This document shows positions 45,248-53,263 of a stretch of 64,000 bases of DNA, piece by piece. The stretch is from Lutispora thermophila DSM 19022. Its GTDB lineage: Bacteria; Bacillota; Clostridia; Lutisporales; Lutisporaceae. The stretch is taken from contig NZ_FQZS01000008.1 of the NCBI RefSeq assembly GCF_900142105.1, positions 1 to 64,000 on the forward strand. Direction: 5' to 3'. How positions within the stretch are numbered: the first letter of the stretch is position 1; each line of letters opens with the position of its first letter. The notes below the pieces were generated by a model. The model did not search any database, was not told where the DNA came from, and saw nothing but the letters and a program-made list of their open reading frames with translations. The position numbers and the translations under genes were made by a program.

Positions 45248-45360
45248 AAAGTGAGTATGCTTGAGCATGTATATGCGAGCAGCATAGGGACCGGGTAAGT
45301 CCTACACGAATGGTTACAACCCTTCGGAGTCACTTCTTAAGGAGACTCTGTGGGGTTTTT
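45248..45360 (+). ncRNA. Structured leader RNA ending in a terminator (candidate riboswitch or attenuator)
   Basis: A 113-nt transcript is predicted between the promoter at 45213-45241 and an intrinsic terminator. The 5' part can pair TATGCT (45256-45261) with AGCAGCATA (45278-45286), with an inner GCAT/ATGC helix; GGAC (45288-45291) pairs with GTCC (45299-45302). The terminator is a two-part stem: ACCC (45319-45322) with GGGT (45353-45356) and CGGAGTC (45325-45331) with GACTCTG (45344-45350), followed by TTTTT. It ends 30 bp before the acetyltransferase start, the geometry of a transcription-attenuation leader. It matches none of the riboswitch classes that I can recall. A 13-codon frame from ATG 45257 to TAA 45296 could also encode a leader peptide, but has no ribosome-binding site. 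Confidence 0.55.
45319..45360 (+). terminator. Terminator within the leader of the acetyltransferase gene
   Basis: Stem-loop with a seven-pair upper stem and a four-pair lower stem, then TTTTT (45356-45360). Located upstream of, not after, a gene on the same strand, which suggests regulated readthrough. Confidence 0.75.
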
Positions 45361-45389
45361 AATTTATATATCATATGGAGGTGCCGACA

Positions 45390-46211
45390 GTGATAAAATT
45401 GCTTACACAATCAGATAAAGAGAAAGTTATGAGTTATATAGGAAGAAATGAAATTGAGACATCGTTTCTCTATGCCAATGTAGTTGAATTTGGCATTGAT
45501 AATAACCCAGATATTAGAAGGTGTGGAGACTATTATGGTTTCTTTGAAGGAGAAGAGTTAAGAGGAATCCTTCCTTTCTACAATCTGGGAAGCTGTATAC
45601 CCCATTATGAAAGCCATAAAGCGGTGCCATATTTTGCAGAGATTATGAAAAAAAGAGATTTTCAATTCCTTCTAGGCATGAAAAAGGTTGTAAAACCTTT
45701 GTATGAAGAGATAAAAGATTGTAGAAAAGTTCTTGAATTTGATGAAAGCTCTTATTTTATAAACAAAAACTTTAAACCTTTCACACTGGGAGGAGTGAGC
45801 TTTATAGATGCTGCCGGATCTACAGACGATAAGATAGTTGATTTTGTTTTGGATGGAAGAATCAAAGGATTCAATCAGGAAGCTACCAGAGAAGATATAT
45901 TAAAAACATTATCCCAAAGGGCCAAGGAGGAAGATTTTATCATTGCACAAAAAGATGGGAAACTGGTAGCTCAGGCAGGAATTCAGACCTATACACCAAA
46001 GGTAAATCAGATAGGCAGCGTGTATACTCCAGAAGAAGAAAGATGCAAAGGTTATGCAAAGGCGGTTGTATCAGAGATATGTGAAAGGATAACTGGGAGA
46101 GGTAAGATGCCTACTCTTATGGTAAAGAAGGATAATATTCCTGCTGTAAAGGCATATAATGCACTAGGGTTTGAACATTATGATGATTATTTAATTATAA
46201 GGCTGGCTTAA
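45390..46211 (+). CDS. GNAT-family N-acetyltransferase with N-terminal extension
   Basis: A 273-residue protein. The C-terminal 130 residues form a GNAT acetyltransferase with the acetyl-CoA motif YTPEEERCKGYAKAVVSEI and the end motif AVKAYNALGFEHYDDY. The N-terminal 140 residues resemble the degenerate first GNAT repeat found in longer members of the family. The start is GTG 45390, eight bases after GGAGG (45377-45381); an in-frame ATG at 45375 overlaps that site. Its transcript begins with the terminator-bearing leader at 45248-45360. Substrate unknown. Confidence 0.85.
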   Translation: MIKLLTQSDKEKVMSYIGRNEIETSFLYANVVEFGIDNNPDIRRCGDYYGFFEGEELRGILPFYNLGSCIPHYESHKAVPYFAEIMKKRDFQFLLGMKKVVKPLYEEIKDCRKVLEFDESSYFINKNFKPFTLGGVSFIDAAGSTDDKIVDFVLDGRIKGFNQEATREDILKTLSQRAKEEDFIIAQKDGKLVAQAGIQTYTPKVNQIGSVYTPEEERCKGYAKAVVSEICERITGRGKMPTLMVKKDNIPAVKAYNALGFEHYDDYLIIRLA

Positions 46212-46514
46212 TTGTTGCCTTCAAGTATTATTGTGGAGGTGATAAAGATAAAGGCATTGATAATTATAGTGCTGCTAGTGCTCAACATACCTGTATATAG
46301 AAAAATATTTTATTTTATATTTAGAAACACTGATGATTTTAGAGAGTCTGTAGAGTATTCCTTTACACCGGATATATTTTCTCTATTGAGAGGCAAGTAT
46401 TGGAAGGATCGGCTTGGAGAGATGAAGTTATCGATTTTCATGACGGCTTGTATAGTAGTTGTAGCTTTTGAGTATCTGATTATCTCTTCTATTATCGGTG
46501 CATTTTTAAATTAA
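46212..46514 (+). CDS. Small membrane protein of unknown function
   Basis: Up to 100 residues with two hydrophobic helices (IIIVLLVLNIPVYRKIFYFI and FMTACIVVVAFEYLIISSII) separated by a conserved-looking loop, FRESVEYSFTPDIFSLLRGK, that I have seen in similar small clostridial proteins. The start is uncertain: TTG 46212 has no ribosome-binding site, while a strong GGAGGTG (46235-46241) points to the in-frame ATA at 46248, which would be a rare start codon (or a mutated ATG). It directly follows the acetyltransferase gene. Confidence 0.6.
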   Translation: MLPSSIIVEVIKIKALIIIVLLVLNIPVYRKIFYFIFRNTDDFRESVEYSFTPDIFSLLRGKYWKDRLGEMKLSIFMTACIVVVAFEYLIISSIIGAFLN

Positions 46515-46536
46515 AACAGAACAGGATAATATCATC

Positions 46537-46791
46537 ATGGGGCAAATTCATTATGAAAATATAATTAAAATATATGAAAATGAAGACTTATTGCATCGTA
46601 TGGCATTGTGGGTTAAAGGAACATGTTTCTCCCGAGCCAGTAGGTACAATACCAGAGCACTAGAAGTGAGTTTATGACAGGCAGCTATCTATGAAGTACT
46701 AGATGGAATCATAAGAAAGGGAGAAGAGTATACAATTATGTGTTCTAACAAAGAGTTCTATAAAATAGTGGGTTTCGAAAAAGCAACTTAA
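46537..46791 (+). pseudogene. Small gene interrupted by in-frame TGA
   Basis: From ATG 46537 one frame is open for 46 codons (IIKIYENEDLLHRMALWVKG, then RYNTRALEVSL), has TGA at 46675-46677, and continues in the same frame for 37 more codons (QAAIYEVLDGIIRKGEEYTI, then NKEFYKIVGFEKAT). The ending resembles the last motif of GNAT acetyltransferases (x-F-Y-x-x-x-G-F-E). The family is not certain. It lies in the 580-bp stretch 46515-47096, which otherwise holds only the hairpin repeat at 46895. Confidence 0.5.
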
Positions 46792-46894
46792 ACAGATTAT
46801 CGGAAGAAAATTTATAGTTTTGGTAGCATAGGAAACAAAAATTCGAGGTACAGATATGATCAAATAAGCAGAAATTGACTTTCCGTAATGGGGT

Positions 46895-46945
46895 TCAAGA
46901 AAGGCTTCCTTGATTGTTAAAATGCTTCCAAAGGAAGCCTTTCTT
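46895..46945. repeat. Dispersed hairpin repeat, copy B
   Basis: AAGAAAGGCTTCCTT (46897-46911) and AAGGAAGCCTTTCTT (46931-46945) form a perfect 15-bp stem around a 19-nt loop. Stem and loop match the element at 14252-14306, and the right arm plus flank (CCTTTCTTATACTGTG) matches 58919-58933. No T-run follows, and no intact gene ends just upstream. Confidence 0.7.
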
Positions 46946-47096
46946 ATACTGTGTGTTGTGACAATGTTGGTATAACAAAGGCACGTAGAGGCGCATAGAA
47001 AGTTACATAATAGTATGTTAATTAGTTACACATTTATAAAGCAATATTATAGAGCATGGATATTTGTAAAATTGCACGAGATATAAGGAGAAAGTC

Positions 47097-47552
47097 ATGA
47101 TTAAGAGACTTAATTTAAAAGATATGGAAACAGCAAACCGTGTAATGGATCTGCAAAGAGCCTCATACAAAACAGAGGCTCAGATAATAGGATTTTATGA
47201 GATACCGGCCTTAGTGGAAACTTTAGATGTTTTGCAGCAATGTGATGAAGATTTTTATGGATATTATATAGATGATATCTTGGCAGGTATAATTTCATTT
47301 AAAATCATTGACGATGTATTAGATATACATAGGGTGGCGATACATCCAAACTTTTTTAGAATGGGTATAGCAAATATACTTATTAATTTTATAGAGAGGT
47401 TAAATAGAAATATCAGTAAAATTATAGTGTGTACTGGCAAGGATAATCTCCCTGCTATAAATTTATATTTAAAAAACGGTTATAAGATGAAAAAAGATAT
47501 TGAAGCAAGAGGTGGAGTTTATATAACGGAGTTTGAGAAAGTTATCAAGTAA
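47097..47552 (+). CDS. GNAT-family N-acetyltransferase
   Basis: A 151-residue single-domain acetyltransferase. Motif A reads LDIHRVAIHPNFFRMGIANILINFIERL, with the acetyl-CoA pyrophosphate loop R-x-x-x-M-G-I-A, and the end motif is NLPAINLYLKNGYKMKKDIE. The start ATG 47097 follows AAGGAG. Substrate is unknown. It is one of several GNAT genes or remnants within 4 kb (45.4-49.3 kb). Confidence 0.88.
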   Translation: MIKRLNLKDMETANRVMDLQRASYKTEAQIIGFYEIPALVETLDVLQQCDEDFYGYYIDDILAGIISFKIIDDVLDIHRVAIHPNFFRMGIANILINFIERLNRNISKIIVCTGKDNLPAINLYLKNGYKMKKDIEARGGVYITEFEKVIK

Positions 47553-47594
47553 AAGCCATATGTATACTGGGGGAATATATAAGGGGGATTAGGC

Positions 47595-48007
47595 ATGATA
47601 TTGCATAGGAACATTGATATTATTAGGGATAAAGAATTATTGCTTGATTTCCATTGTCAAATTAACTATGACTTTGAATACAGTTTTTTTAAATAAACAA
47701 GTTATGAGTTATATAAGGATAAGTGGCTGAGGGTTGAAGATCAGGTTGAAGAATATATTTCTGCCCTATCAGAAAGTATGGGCGATGTACGAACATTGGC
47801 AGAAATTAATGAAATTGCAGTTGCAAAGCCCTATAGAAGAAACGGAATTGGGAGATATATTATTGAATATGTTGGAAAAAAGCAAAAATGAGAGGAGCCA
47901 ATGTTCTTCGCTCCGGAACAGTTTATGGAAACATTTCATCCAGAGGACTTCATGAAAGTTGCGGATTTAAGCCATACAGGATTGAATATGAAAAGATATT
48001 TGAATAA
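47595..48007 (+). pseudogene. Decayed GNAT acetyltransferase gene
   Basis: The gene starts at ATG 47595 after AAGGGGG and reads ILHRNIDIIRDKELLLDFHC, then hits TAA near 47693. Homologous coding resumes with KDKWLRVEDQVEEYISALSE, the acetyl-CoA motif AVAKPYRRNGIGRYIIEYV, and after a shift near 47888 the C-terminal part RGANVLRSGTVYGNISSRGL, HESCGFKPYRIEYEKIFE to TAA at 48005-48007. At least one stop, one frameshift and probably an internal deletion (between the N-terminal part and motif A) are present. Confidence 0.75.
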
Positions 48008-48084
48008 TATTGGAATCAGTGCATAGTTCTTGCACCATATGCAATACAATTCAAATAGATATATTTATGGGAGGGGTTAATTAT

Positions 48085-48627
48085 ATGTTCAAGCACGTTA
48101 TTGATGAAGATGTAGAATTAAGACTCCTTGATAATAATCATGCAATGACATTGCTTGAGTCAATTAATTATTGCAGGGATTATCTAAGGCAATGGCTACC
48201 CTGGGTGGATGGTACTCAGACAATTGAAGATGCAATTAAATTTATAGAAATGGCAAAGAGACAGTATGCATCAAACGAAGGATTTCAGGCAGGCATATGG
48301 TACAAAGATGAGTTTGCAGGGGTCATAGGATATTATGGAATCAATTGGTTTAACAGATCGGTAAACATAGGATATTGGCTTGACAAAAGATACATGGGAA
48401 GAGGTGTAATGACAAAAGCATGCAGGGTATTTATAGATTATGCTTTTAATACATACAATTTAAACAGGGCAGAAATCAGATGTGCCGAAGATAATCATAG
48501 GAGCAGAGCCATTGCTGAAAGATTAGGTTTTACAAAAGAGGGTATTATAAGAGAAGCGGAGTGGTTATACAATCATTATGTCAATCACATTGTTTATGGG
48601 ATGTTAGCTTCTGAATGGAAAAAATAA
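48085..48627 (+). CDS. RimL/YdaF-like ribosomal-protein-type N-acetyltransferase
   Basis: A 180-residue GNAT enzyme of the RimJ/RimL group, close in sequence to Bacillus YdaF (183 residues): Y-L-R-Q-W-L-P-W-V-D-G-T near residue 34, GYWLDKRYMGRGVMTKACR as acetyl-CoA motif, and RAEIRCAEDNHRSRAIAERL with LGFTKEGIIREAEWLYNHYV at the C-terminus. The start is ATG 48085 after GGGAGGGG; the frame is open further upstream but without a site. It may acetylate ribosomal protein N-termini or small amines. Confidence 0.9.
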   Translation: MFKHVIDEDVELRLLDNNHAMTLLESINYCRDYLRQWLPWVDGTQTIEDAIKFIEMAKRQYASNEGFQAGIWYKDEFAGVIGYYGINWFNRSVNIGYWLDKRYMGRGVMTKACRVFIDYAFNTYNLNRAEIRCAEDNHRSRAIAERLGFTKEGIIREAEWLYNHYVNHIVYGMLASEWKK

Positions 48628-48680
48628 TATTATATATTTCATGATTGGATCAAAATACAAAGCAGAAAAGGTGCGCTTTA

Positions 48681-49331
48681 ATGGAAAAAGTCATATTACG
48701 CAATGAAATGCCTTCAGACTACCGAGTTGTTGAAGAAATGACAAGAGAAGCATTTTGGAATAATCATGTGCCAGGATGTGATGAACATTATTTGATACAT
48801 ATGATGAGAAATTGTCATTCATTTATAAAGGAGTTAGATTTTGTTGCCGAAATTGATGGTAAGGTGGTAGGAAACATAGTATATGCAAAATCAAAAATAA
48901 TGGGTGACAAGAGCAAATACCATGATGTAATTACTTTTGGATCGGTATCTGTTCTTCCGGAGTACCAGGGCAAAGGTATTGGGGCCATGCTCATATAGCG
49001 CACAATGGAACTAGCCAGATACTTTGGATATAGAGCCATATTAATTTATGGAGACCCTTTATATTACAATAAGTTTGGATTTGTTGAAGCTGAAAAATTT
49101 GGCATCAGAACGTCTGATAATATGTATGCAGTTCCATTTCAAGCCTTAGAGTTGTATCCAGGAGCATTATCTGATTGTGTAGGATGCTTTTTTGAAGATC
49201 CAATATATGAAATAGACGAAAAAGCTGCAATAGAATTTGATAGCACATTCCCAAAAAAGGATAAGCAAAGAGGTTTACCTTCACAAAAGCGATTTAATGA
49301 ATTAGTCAACATGAGAAAACCGAGACAATGA
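48681..49331 (+). pseudogene. GNAT acetyltransferase (YhbS-like) split by one TAG
   Basis: From ATG 48681 the product reads EKVILRNEMPSDYRVVEEMT and reaches the acetyl-CoA motif SVLPEYQGKGIGAMLI, where TAG (48996-48998) interrupts it. The same frame continues with RTMELARYFGYRAILIYGDP, LYYNKFGF and VPFQALELYPGALSD to 49331, the standard C-terminal half of YhbS-like acetyltransferases. Only this single lesion is seen, so it is a recent inactivation, an error, or a candidate for suppression. Confidence 0.8.
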
Positions 49332-49380
49332 GTTCAATATGCATATTAATATATACTTCATGTTGATGAGGGGAGTTTTT

Positions 49381-49806
49381 ATGAAATTAGAGAAGTCATG
49401 TGGAGCTATTGTTTATAGGAAAATAAATGATGATATAGAGTTTTTAGCTATTAAAAGCAATTCTCCAGGAGAACATTGGGGCTTTCCTAAAGGTCATGTC
49501 GAAGAGGGAGAAACGGAAAAAGAGACCTGCATAAGAGAGGTATATGAGGAGACCGGATTAGTGGTTACGCCGCAGGATGGATTTATAGCATATGACAAGT
49601 ATAAGATATCCGAAGATACTTATAAAGAGGTTGTTTTCTTTCTAGCTTTTGCAACAGATCAGGAAGTGGTCGTGAATGAAGATGAAGTCAAAGAATATAA
49701 ATGGGCCTCATTTGATGAGATATATGATTTAGTGACATATGACAGTACAAGAAACATATTGATTAAGGCAAGAGAATATATCATGAACAATGAAAAGGAC
49801 CTATGA
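49381..49806 (+). CDS. NUDIX hydrolase (Ap4A hydrolase-like)
   Basis: A 141-residue hydrolase with a complete Nudix box, GHVEEGETEKETCIREVYEETGL near residues 38-60 (matching G-x5-E-x7-R-E-U-x-E-E-x-G-U). The start K-x-x-x-x-C-G-A-I-V-Y-R and the W-G-F-P-K-G-H-V segment are typical of bis(5'-nucleosyl)-tetraphosphatases. Start ATG 49381 has GAGGGGAG upstream. Likely removes dinucleoside polyphosphates or other nucleoside diphosphate derivatives. Confidence 0.92.
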   Translation: MKLEKSCGAIVYRKINDDIEFLAIKSNSPGEHWGFPKGHVEEGETEKETCIREVYEETGLVVTPQDGFIAYDKYKISEDTYKEVVFFLAFATDQEVVVNEDEVKEYKWASFDEIYDLVTYDSTRNILIKAREYIMNNEKDL

Positions 49807-49842
49807 TTTTTTGATTAAATAACCATAGAAAGGAAGATGAGT

Positions 49843-50868
49843 ATGAATCAAACTATAGGATTTTTATTGGATAATGCTTGTCCATCTATAAGATACAGAG
49901 TAAAAAGAGAGATTCTGGATGAAATAAGTCCTCAAGAGGAGGAAAAATTGCAAAGCCAGATTTTAGAGGACAAGCTCCTACGGGAGTTTATAGAAAGACA
50001 AAACTCAGATGGCTGGATAGATGAGGACTTTCATAGTGAAAAAGGGGTAGAAACTGCTATCAGGTTATTTTCGGAGAAGGGAGTTCTGGCAAGTCAGCCT
50101 TCTTTTAAAGTAATGCTTGAAGAATTGGAAAGAAGAGAAGACACCTTCGACAAAGGATGCCTTTTTAATATTGGGAAAATACTGGATCATAAATCCTTTG
50201 GAGGGTCAAAGGTTATAAGAGCCGCTGCTTTTGCTCAAGCAGGGATTGAGGATAAACACTTCATAAAAGAACAGATTGAATTGGCGTTGGATAAGCTTAA
50301 GTTTGTATGTTCAGTTTCCACTATAGATAGTGTTGCAAAGCAATATAAGGATAAACTGGTCTTTAAGGATGGAACCAAATGGCCTTGTATATATGACCTG
50401 AGGCTTCTTGCATATACGAAGGGTTGGAGAAGTGAGGAAAACAAAAGGACAGTTGTTGTTTCTATTAAAAAAATGATAGAATTGTCACCTATACCATACA
50501 TACATATTTTGGAAAGAAATCAACTAATCGCACCAGCAGCTTTTTGTATGCAGGATTTTAACCCTGATGTCAATAAACTGAAAGATTCGGAATGGATGAT
50601 GTGGTTTCATAGGATGGAGATATTGTCTAGGCTTGGAGTAGCCAGTGAAATTAAAGAACTAAAGCAGCATCTTGATTTTTTAGCTGAGCTTTTAAGAGAG
50701 AATAACGGCATATTCAATAAGAGAATGAATCATTATTACTTTACAAAGTGGAGCCCATATTCAGGATTGGCATTGGAAAAGGATTGGAGGTCAGGAACAA
50801 GGCGCATATGCGATTTAACATTCAGAAGCCTGCTGATATTGCATTATTCCGGCTACAGAGAATTATAG
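49843..50868 (+). CDS. Conserved-looking protein of unknown function
   Basis: A 341-residue soluble protein that I do not recognise by name. It is mostly helical with repeated Trp- and Arg-rich segments: PSIRYRVKREILDE and RQNSDGWIDEDFH near the N-terminus, DGTKWPCIYDLRLLAYTKGW near residue 180, and TKWSPYSGLALEKDWRSGTR near the C-terminus. The pattern resembles helical toroid folds (terpene-cyclase or prenyltransferase-like), but no catalytic motif is visible. Start ATG 49843 is eight bases from AAGGA; ATG 49837 is too close to it. Located 36 bp after the NUDIX gene. Confidence 0.7.
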   Translation: MNQTIGFLLDNACPSIRYRVKREILDEISPQEEEKLQSQILEDKLLREFIERQNSDGWIDEDFHSEKGVETAIRLFSEKGVLASQPSFKVMLEELERREDTFDKGCLFNIGKILDHKSFGGSKVIRAAAFAQAGIEDKHFIKEQIELALDKLKFVCSVSTIDSVAKQYKDKLVFKDGTKWPCIYDLRLLAYTKGWRSEENKRTVVVSIKKMIELSPIPYIHILERNQLIAPAAFCMQDFNPDVNKLKDSEWMMWFHRMEILSRLGVASEIKELKQHLDFLAELLRENNGIFNKRMNHYYFTKWSPYSGLALEKDWRSGTRRICDLTFRSLLILHYSGYREL

Positions 50869-51029
50869 TTAACATATGCCTATTGAATTTGATTTTAACA
50901 GTTAATAATAGGTATGTTGTGGCATAATGTACGAAATAATCCGAATCAAAAAGCCCGGTTTATGGCTCTGATTTTCCAAAAAAGTCCAGAGTAAGAAATA
51001 AAAGTTTTGTTTTTGGAGCTATGTTTTTA

Positions 51030-51772
51030 TCATTTTAAAAACTGACGAGTTTTTCCCATATGATAGGCAAGCTTGATCATTTCCTGCTCTTCTTTGGTCA
51101 TTTTTCGATTATAGATTTTTTCAAACTGCTTTATGAGCTTGTCATAATCAATTTCTCTCCTGTATTGTTTTGTTTTTATTGGTATATGGGATGGATCGTA
51201 TAAACAAGGTTCAATAGACGGATTGTATATCCTCTTTAATATTTCGGCAGTATAGTGAGCATCAGAATATGCATCATGAAAGTTATATATAACAGGAATA
51301 TGAAGTGCTCTCACAGCATTTTCCAATCGCATCAGGTTTTTGGCTGGAAGATGAAAATATTTAGATACATAGGGTTGAAGATTAATGTATTTTTTGGGCA
51401 AATGCTTAGAATCTAAATTATGATATTCCACATTTTAAATAACTCTCTTATATCAGACATGCCCCAGACGCAAAATACAGAATCACAATCCCCCATGAAA
51501 TCTATGAAGCATTTATAAACTTCAGGAAACGTCTGTTCTTCTATAAGCTGTTCCGTAGTAATATTTGTCAACTCAGTGATGAATGAGCTTACTTTTTCGT
51601 AGAAAGTTGGTTTCACAAACCTATTAAAAGAAGCGATTCTATTGAAGTCAGAATCTAATTTCAAGGCACCAATCTGAATTATTTCAAATGGATATTTGGG
51701 CCATTTCTCTTTGGTATTTTGCAAAGAAGAGAAATCCTGGTTAAATTCCATATCAAATACTATAAAATGCAT
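51030..51772 (-). pseudogene. DEDDh 3'-5' exonuclease (KapD-like) broken by a 1-nt deletion
   Basis: From ATG 51772 (after GGGGAG) the product begins HFIVFDMEFNQDF, the first exonuclease motif (D-x-E), and continues to FCVWGMSDIRELF. There the frame shifts in an A-run: TTTAAAATG needs one more A to give F-K-N-V-E-Y-H, the continuation found in the other frame (51030-51431: EYHNLDSKHLPKKYINLQ, then HDAYSDAHYTAEIL carrying the last catalytic His/Asp). All catalytic motifs survive, so the gene was functional recently or the deletion is a homopolymer sequencing error. Confidence 0.8.
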
Positions 51773-51946
51773 ATCAAATCTCCCCGAACATTTCTACATA
51801 AAATTCGTCATATATAATACATGATAACACTATTTCACATTGAATATGTCATGCTGATTAAAGGTAGAAAAAACCATTTTTCTATGATAAAGTTTAGATA
51901 TATAAATAAAAATTAAACTTATTGCTTGGACAAAGGAGAGTTGAAC

Positions 51947-52951
51947 ATGAAGAGATTGAAGGTGGGAGATGCTATCGGGATATTCTCCCCATCATCACCT
52001 ATAACATATACTGTACCCAAAAGATTTCATAGAGCAAAAGCCTATTTAGAAGCTAAAGGTTTTGAAATAATTGAAGGAGCCCTGACAGGAAAGCATGATT
52101 ATTACAGATCCGGCACTATAAAAGAAAGAGCAGATGAACTGAATCAGTTAATAAGAAATCCTGAGGTAAAGTGCATTATGTCTACTATAGGCGGCATGAA
52201 TTCCAATTCCATACTTCCGTATATAGATTATGAAGCTTTTAGAGAAAACCCAAAGATAATTATAGGTTATTCAGATGTTACAGCCATACTGCTAGGGATA
52301 TATGCCAAGACGGGAATATCAACTTTCTATGGGCCTGCTTTGGTAGCTTCTTTTGGAGAATTTCCTCCTTTTGTAGATTATACCTATGAATATTTCAAAG
52401 ATATGTTAACCGAAGATGTACCACTGCCTTATGAATTCCCAATACCGGAATACTGGACAGATGAATACATAGACTGGTCACAACAGGACAGAGAAAAGGA
52501 AAAGAGAGAAAATCAGTGGATAACTGTTTGTGAGGGTGTTACAAGGGGAAGATTGATTGGAGGAAATCTCAATACTATGATGGGAATATGGGGCAGCCAA
52601 TATATGCCTGAAATAAAGGAAGGAGACATACTTTTCATTGAAGATTCCTTAAAGGATGCAGCCACAATAGAGAGGAGCTTCTCTCTATTAAAGATCAATG
52701 GAGTTTTTGACAAAGTATCCGGTATTATATTAGGAAAGCATGAACTTTTTAATGATATGGGAACGGGAAGAAAGCCTTATGAAATACTATTAGAGGTTTT
52801 GGGTGAAAGACAGCTTCCTTTCATAGCAGACTTTGACTGCTGCCATACCCATCCCATGTTGACACTGCCAATAGGCGTTGAAGTTGAACTGGATGCCACC
52901 AATAAGAAAGTGAGGATGTTGTCAGGCGTTTTTGATGATAGTACCCTGTGA
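51947..52951 (+). CDS. S66-family LD-carboxypeptidase / MccF-like protein
   Basis: A 334-residue serine peptidase. The catalytic Ser109 lies in the GYSDVTA elbow, Glu232 in LFIEDS and the His in CCHTHP (300 or 302). Family members cleave the L-D bond of murein tetrapeptides (LdcA) or inactivate aminoacyl-nucleotide antibiotics such as microcin C (MccF). The insert around residues 150-190 (acidic and Trp-rich) is more like MccF-type proteins. Start ATG 51947 has AAAGGAG at 51932-51938. No signal peptide is present, so it acts in the cytoplasm. Confidence 0.9.
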   Translation: MKRLKVGDAIGIFSPSSPITYTVPKRFHRAKAYLEAKGFEIIEGALTGKHDYYRSGTIKERADELNQLIRNPEVKCIMSTIGGMNSNSILPYIDYEAFRENPKIIIGYSDVTAILLGIYAKTGISTFYGPALVASFGEFPPFVDYTYEYFKDMLTEDVPLPYEFPIPEYWTDEYIDWSQQDREKEKRENQWITVCEGVTRGRLIGGNLNTMMGIWGSQYMPEIKEGDILFIEDSLKDAATIERSFSLLKINGVFDKVSGIILGKHELFNDMGTGRKPYEILLEVLGERQLPFIADFDCCHTHPMLTLPIGVEVELDATNKKVRMLSGVFDDSTL

Positions 52952-52963
52952 AGGGGGAGAACA

Positions 52964-53257
52964 ATGATAGCTGAAAGAATCAAGGAGACGAATCCAAAGG
53001 ATATATTTTTGAAAATTGTATTGCCTGCATGTGATAGTATTATTGATTTTTACTTCAAAGCCTTTTTCACGGAAGGTGCTTGATTTAATAACACATTAGC
53101 CATCGGAGTTTTATCTGTTCATGCAGAAAATATTCTATGTTATGATTCCTATAATAGGAATCATTTTCATGATAGTTGTGATATACTAGGTTGCTATATA
53201 TCTATAGAATGTGAAGAGCTTTTTGATAAAAAACTATACATGAAGAATAGAGGATGA
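52964..53257 (+). pseudogene. Small unknown gene interrupted by in-frame TGA
   Basis: ATG 52964 follows AGGGGGAG and opens a frame reading IAERIKETNPKDIFLKIVLP, then CDSIIDFYFKAFFTEGA, TGA at 53081-53083, then FNNTLAIGVLSVHAENILCY, NHFHDSCDILGCYISIECEE and LFDKKLYMKNRG to TGA 53255-53257. The same frame is open for 57 codons after the stop. I do not recognise the family. It lies between the LD-carboxypeptidase gene and the VanW remnant. Confidence 0.45.
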
Positions 53258-53263
53258 GCATCG

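Noticed and set aside
45248-45360. Assignment of the leader to a known riboswitch (cobalamin, SAM, T-box, ykkC, ZTP)
   Set aside because: AGGGACCGGGTAAGTCC is only superficially like the cobalamin core, and none of the invariant boxes of these classes is present.
46675-46677. TGA as selenocysteine or tryptophan codon (also at 53081 and 63404)
   Set aside because: No convincing SECIS-type hairpin or selenoprotein family was seen, TAA and TAG interruptions are just as frequent, and TGA ends many intact genes here, so genetic-code change is excluded.
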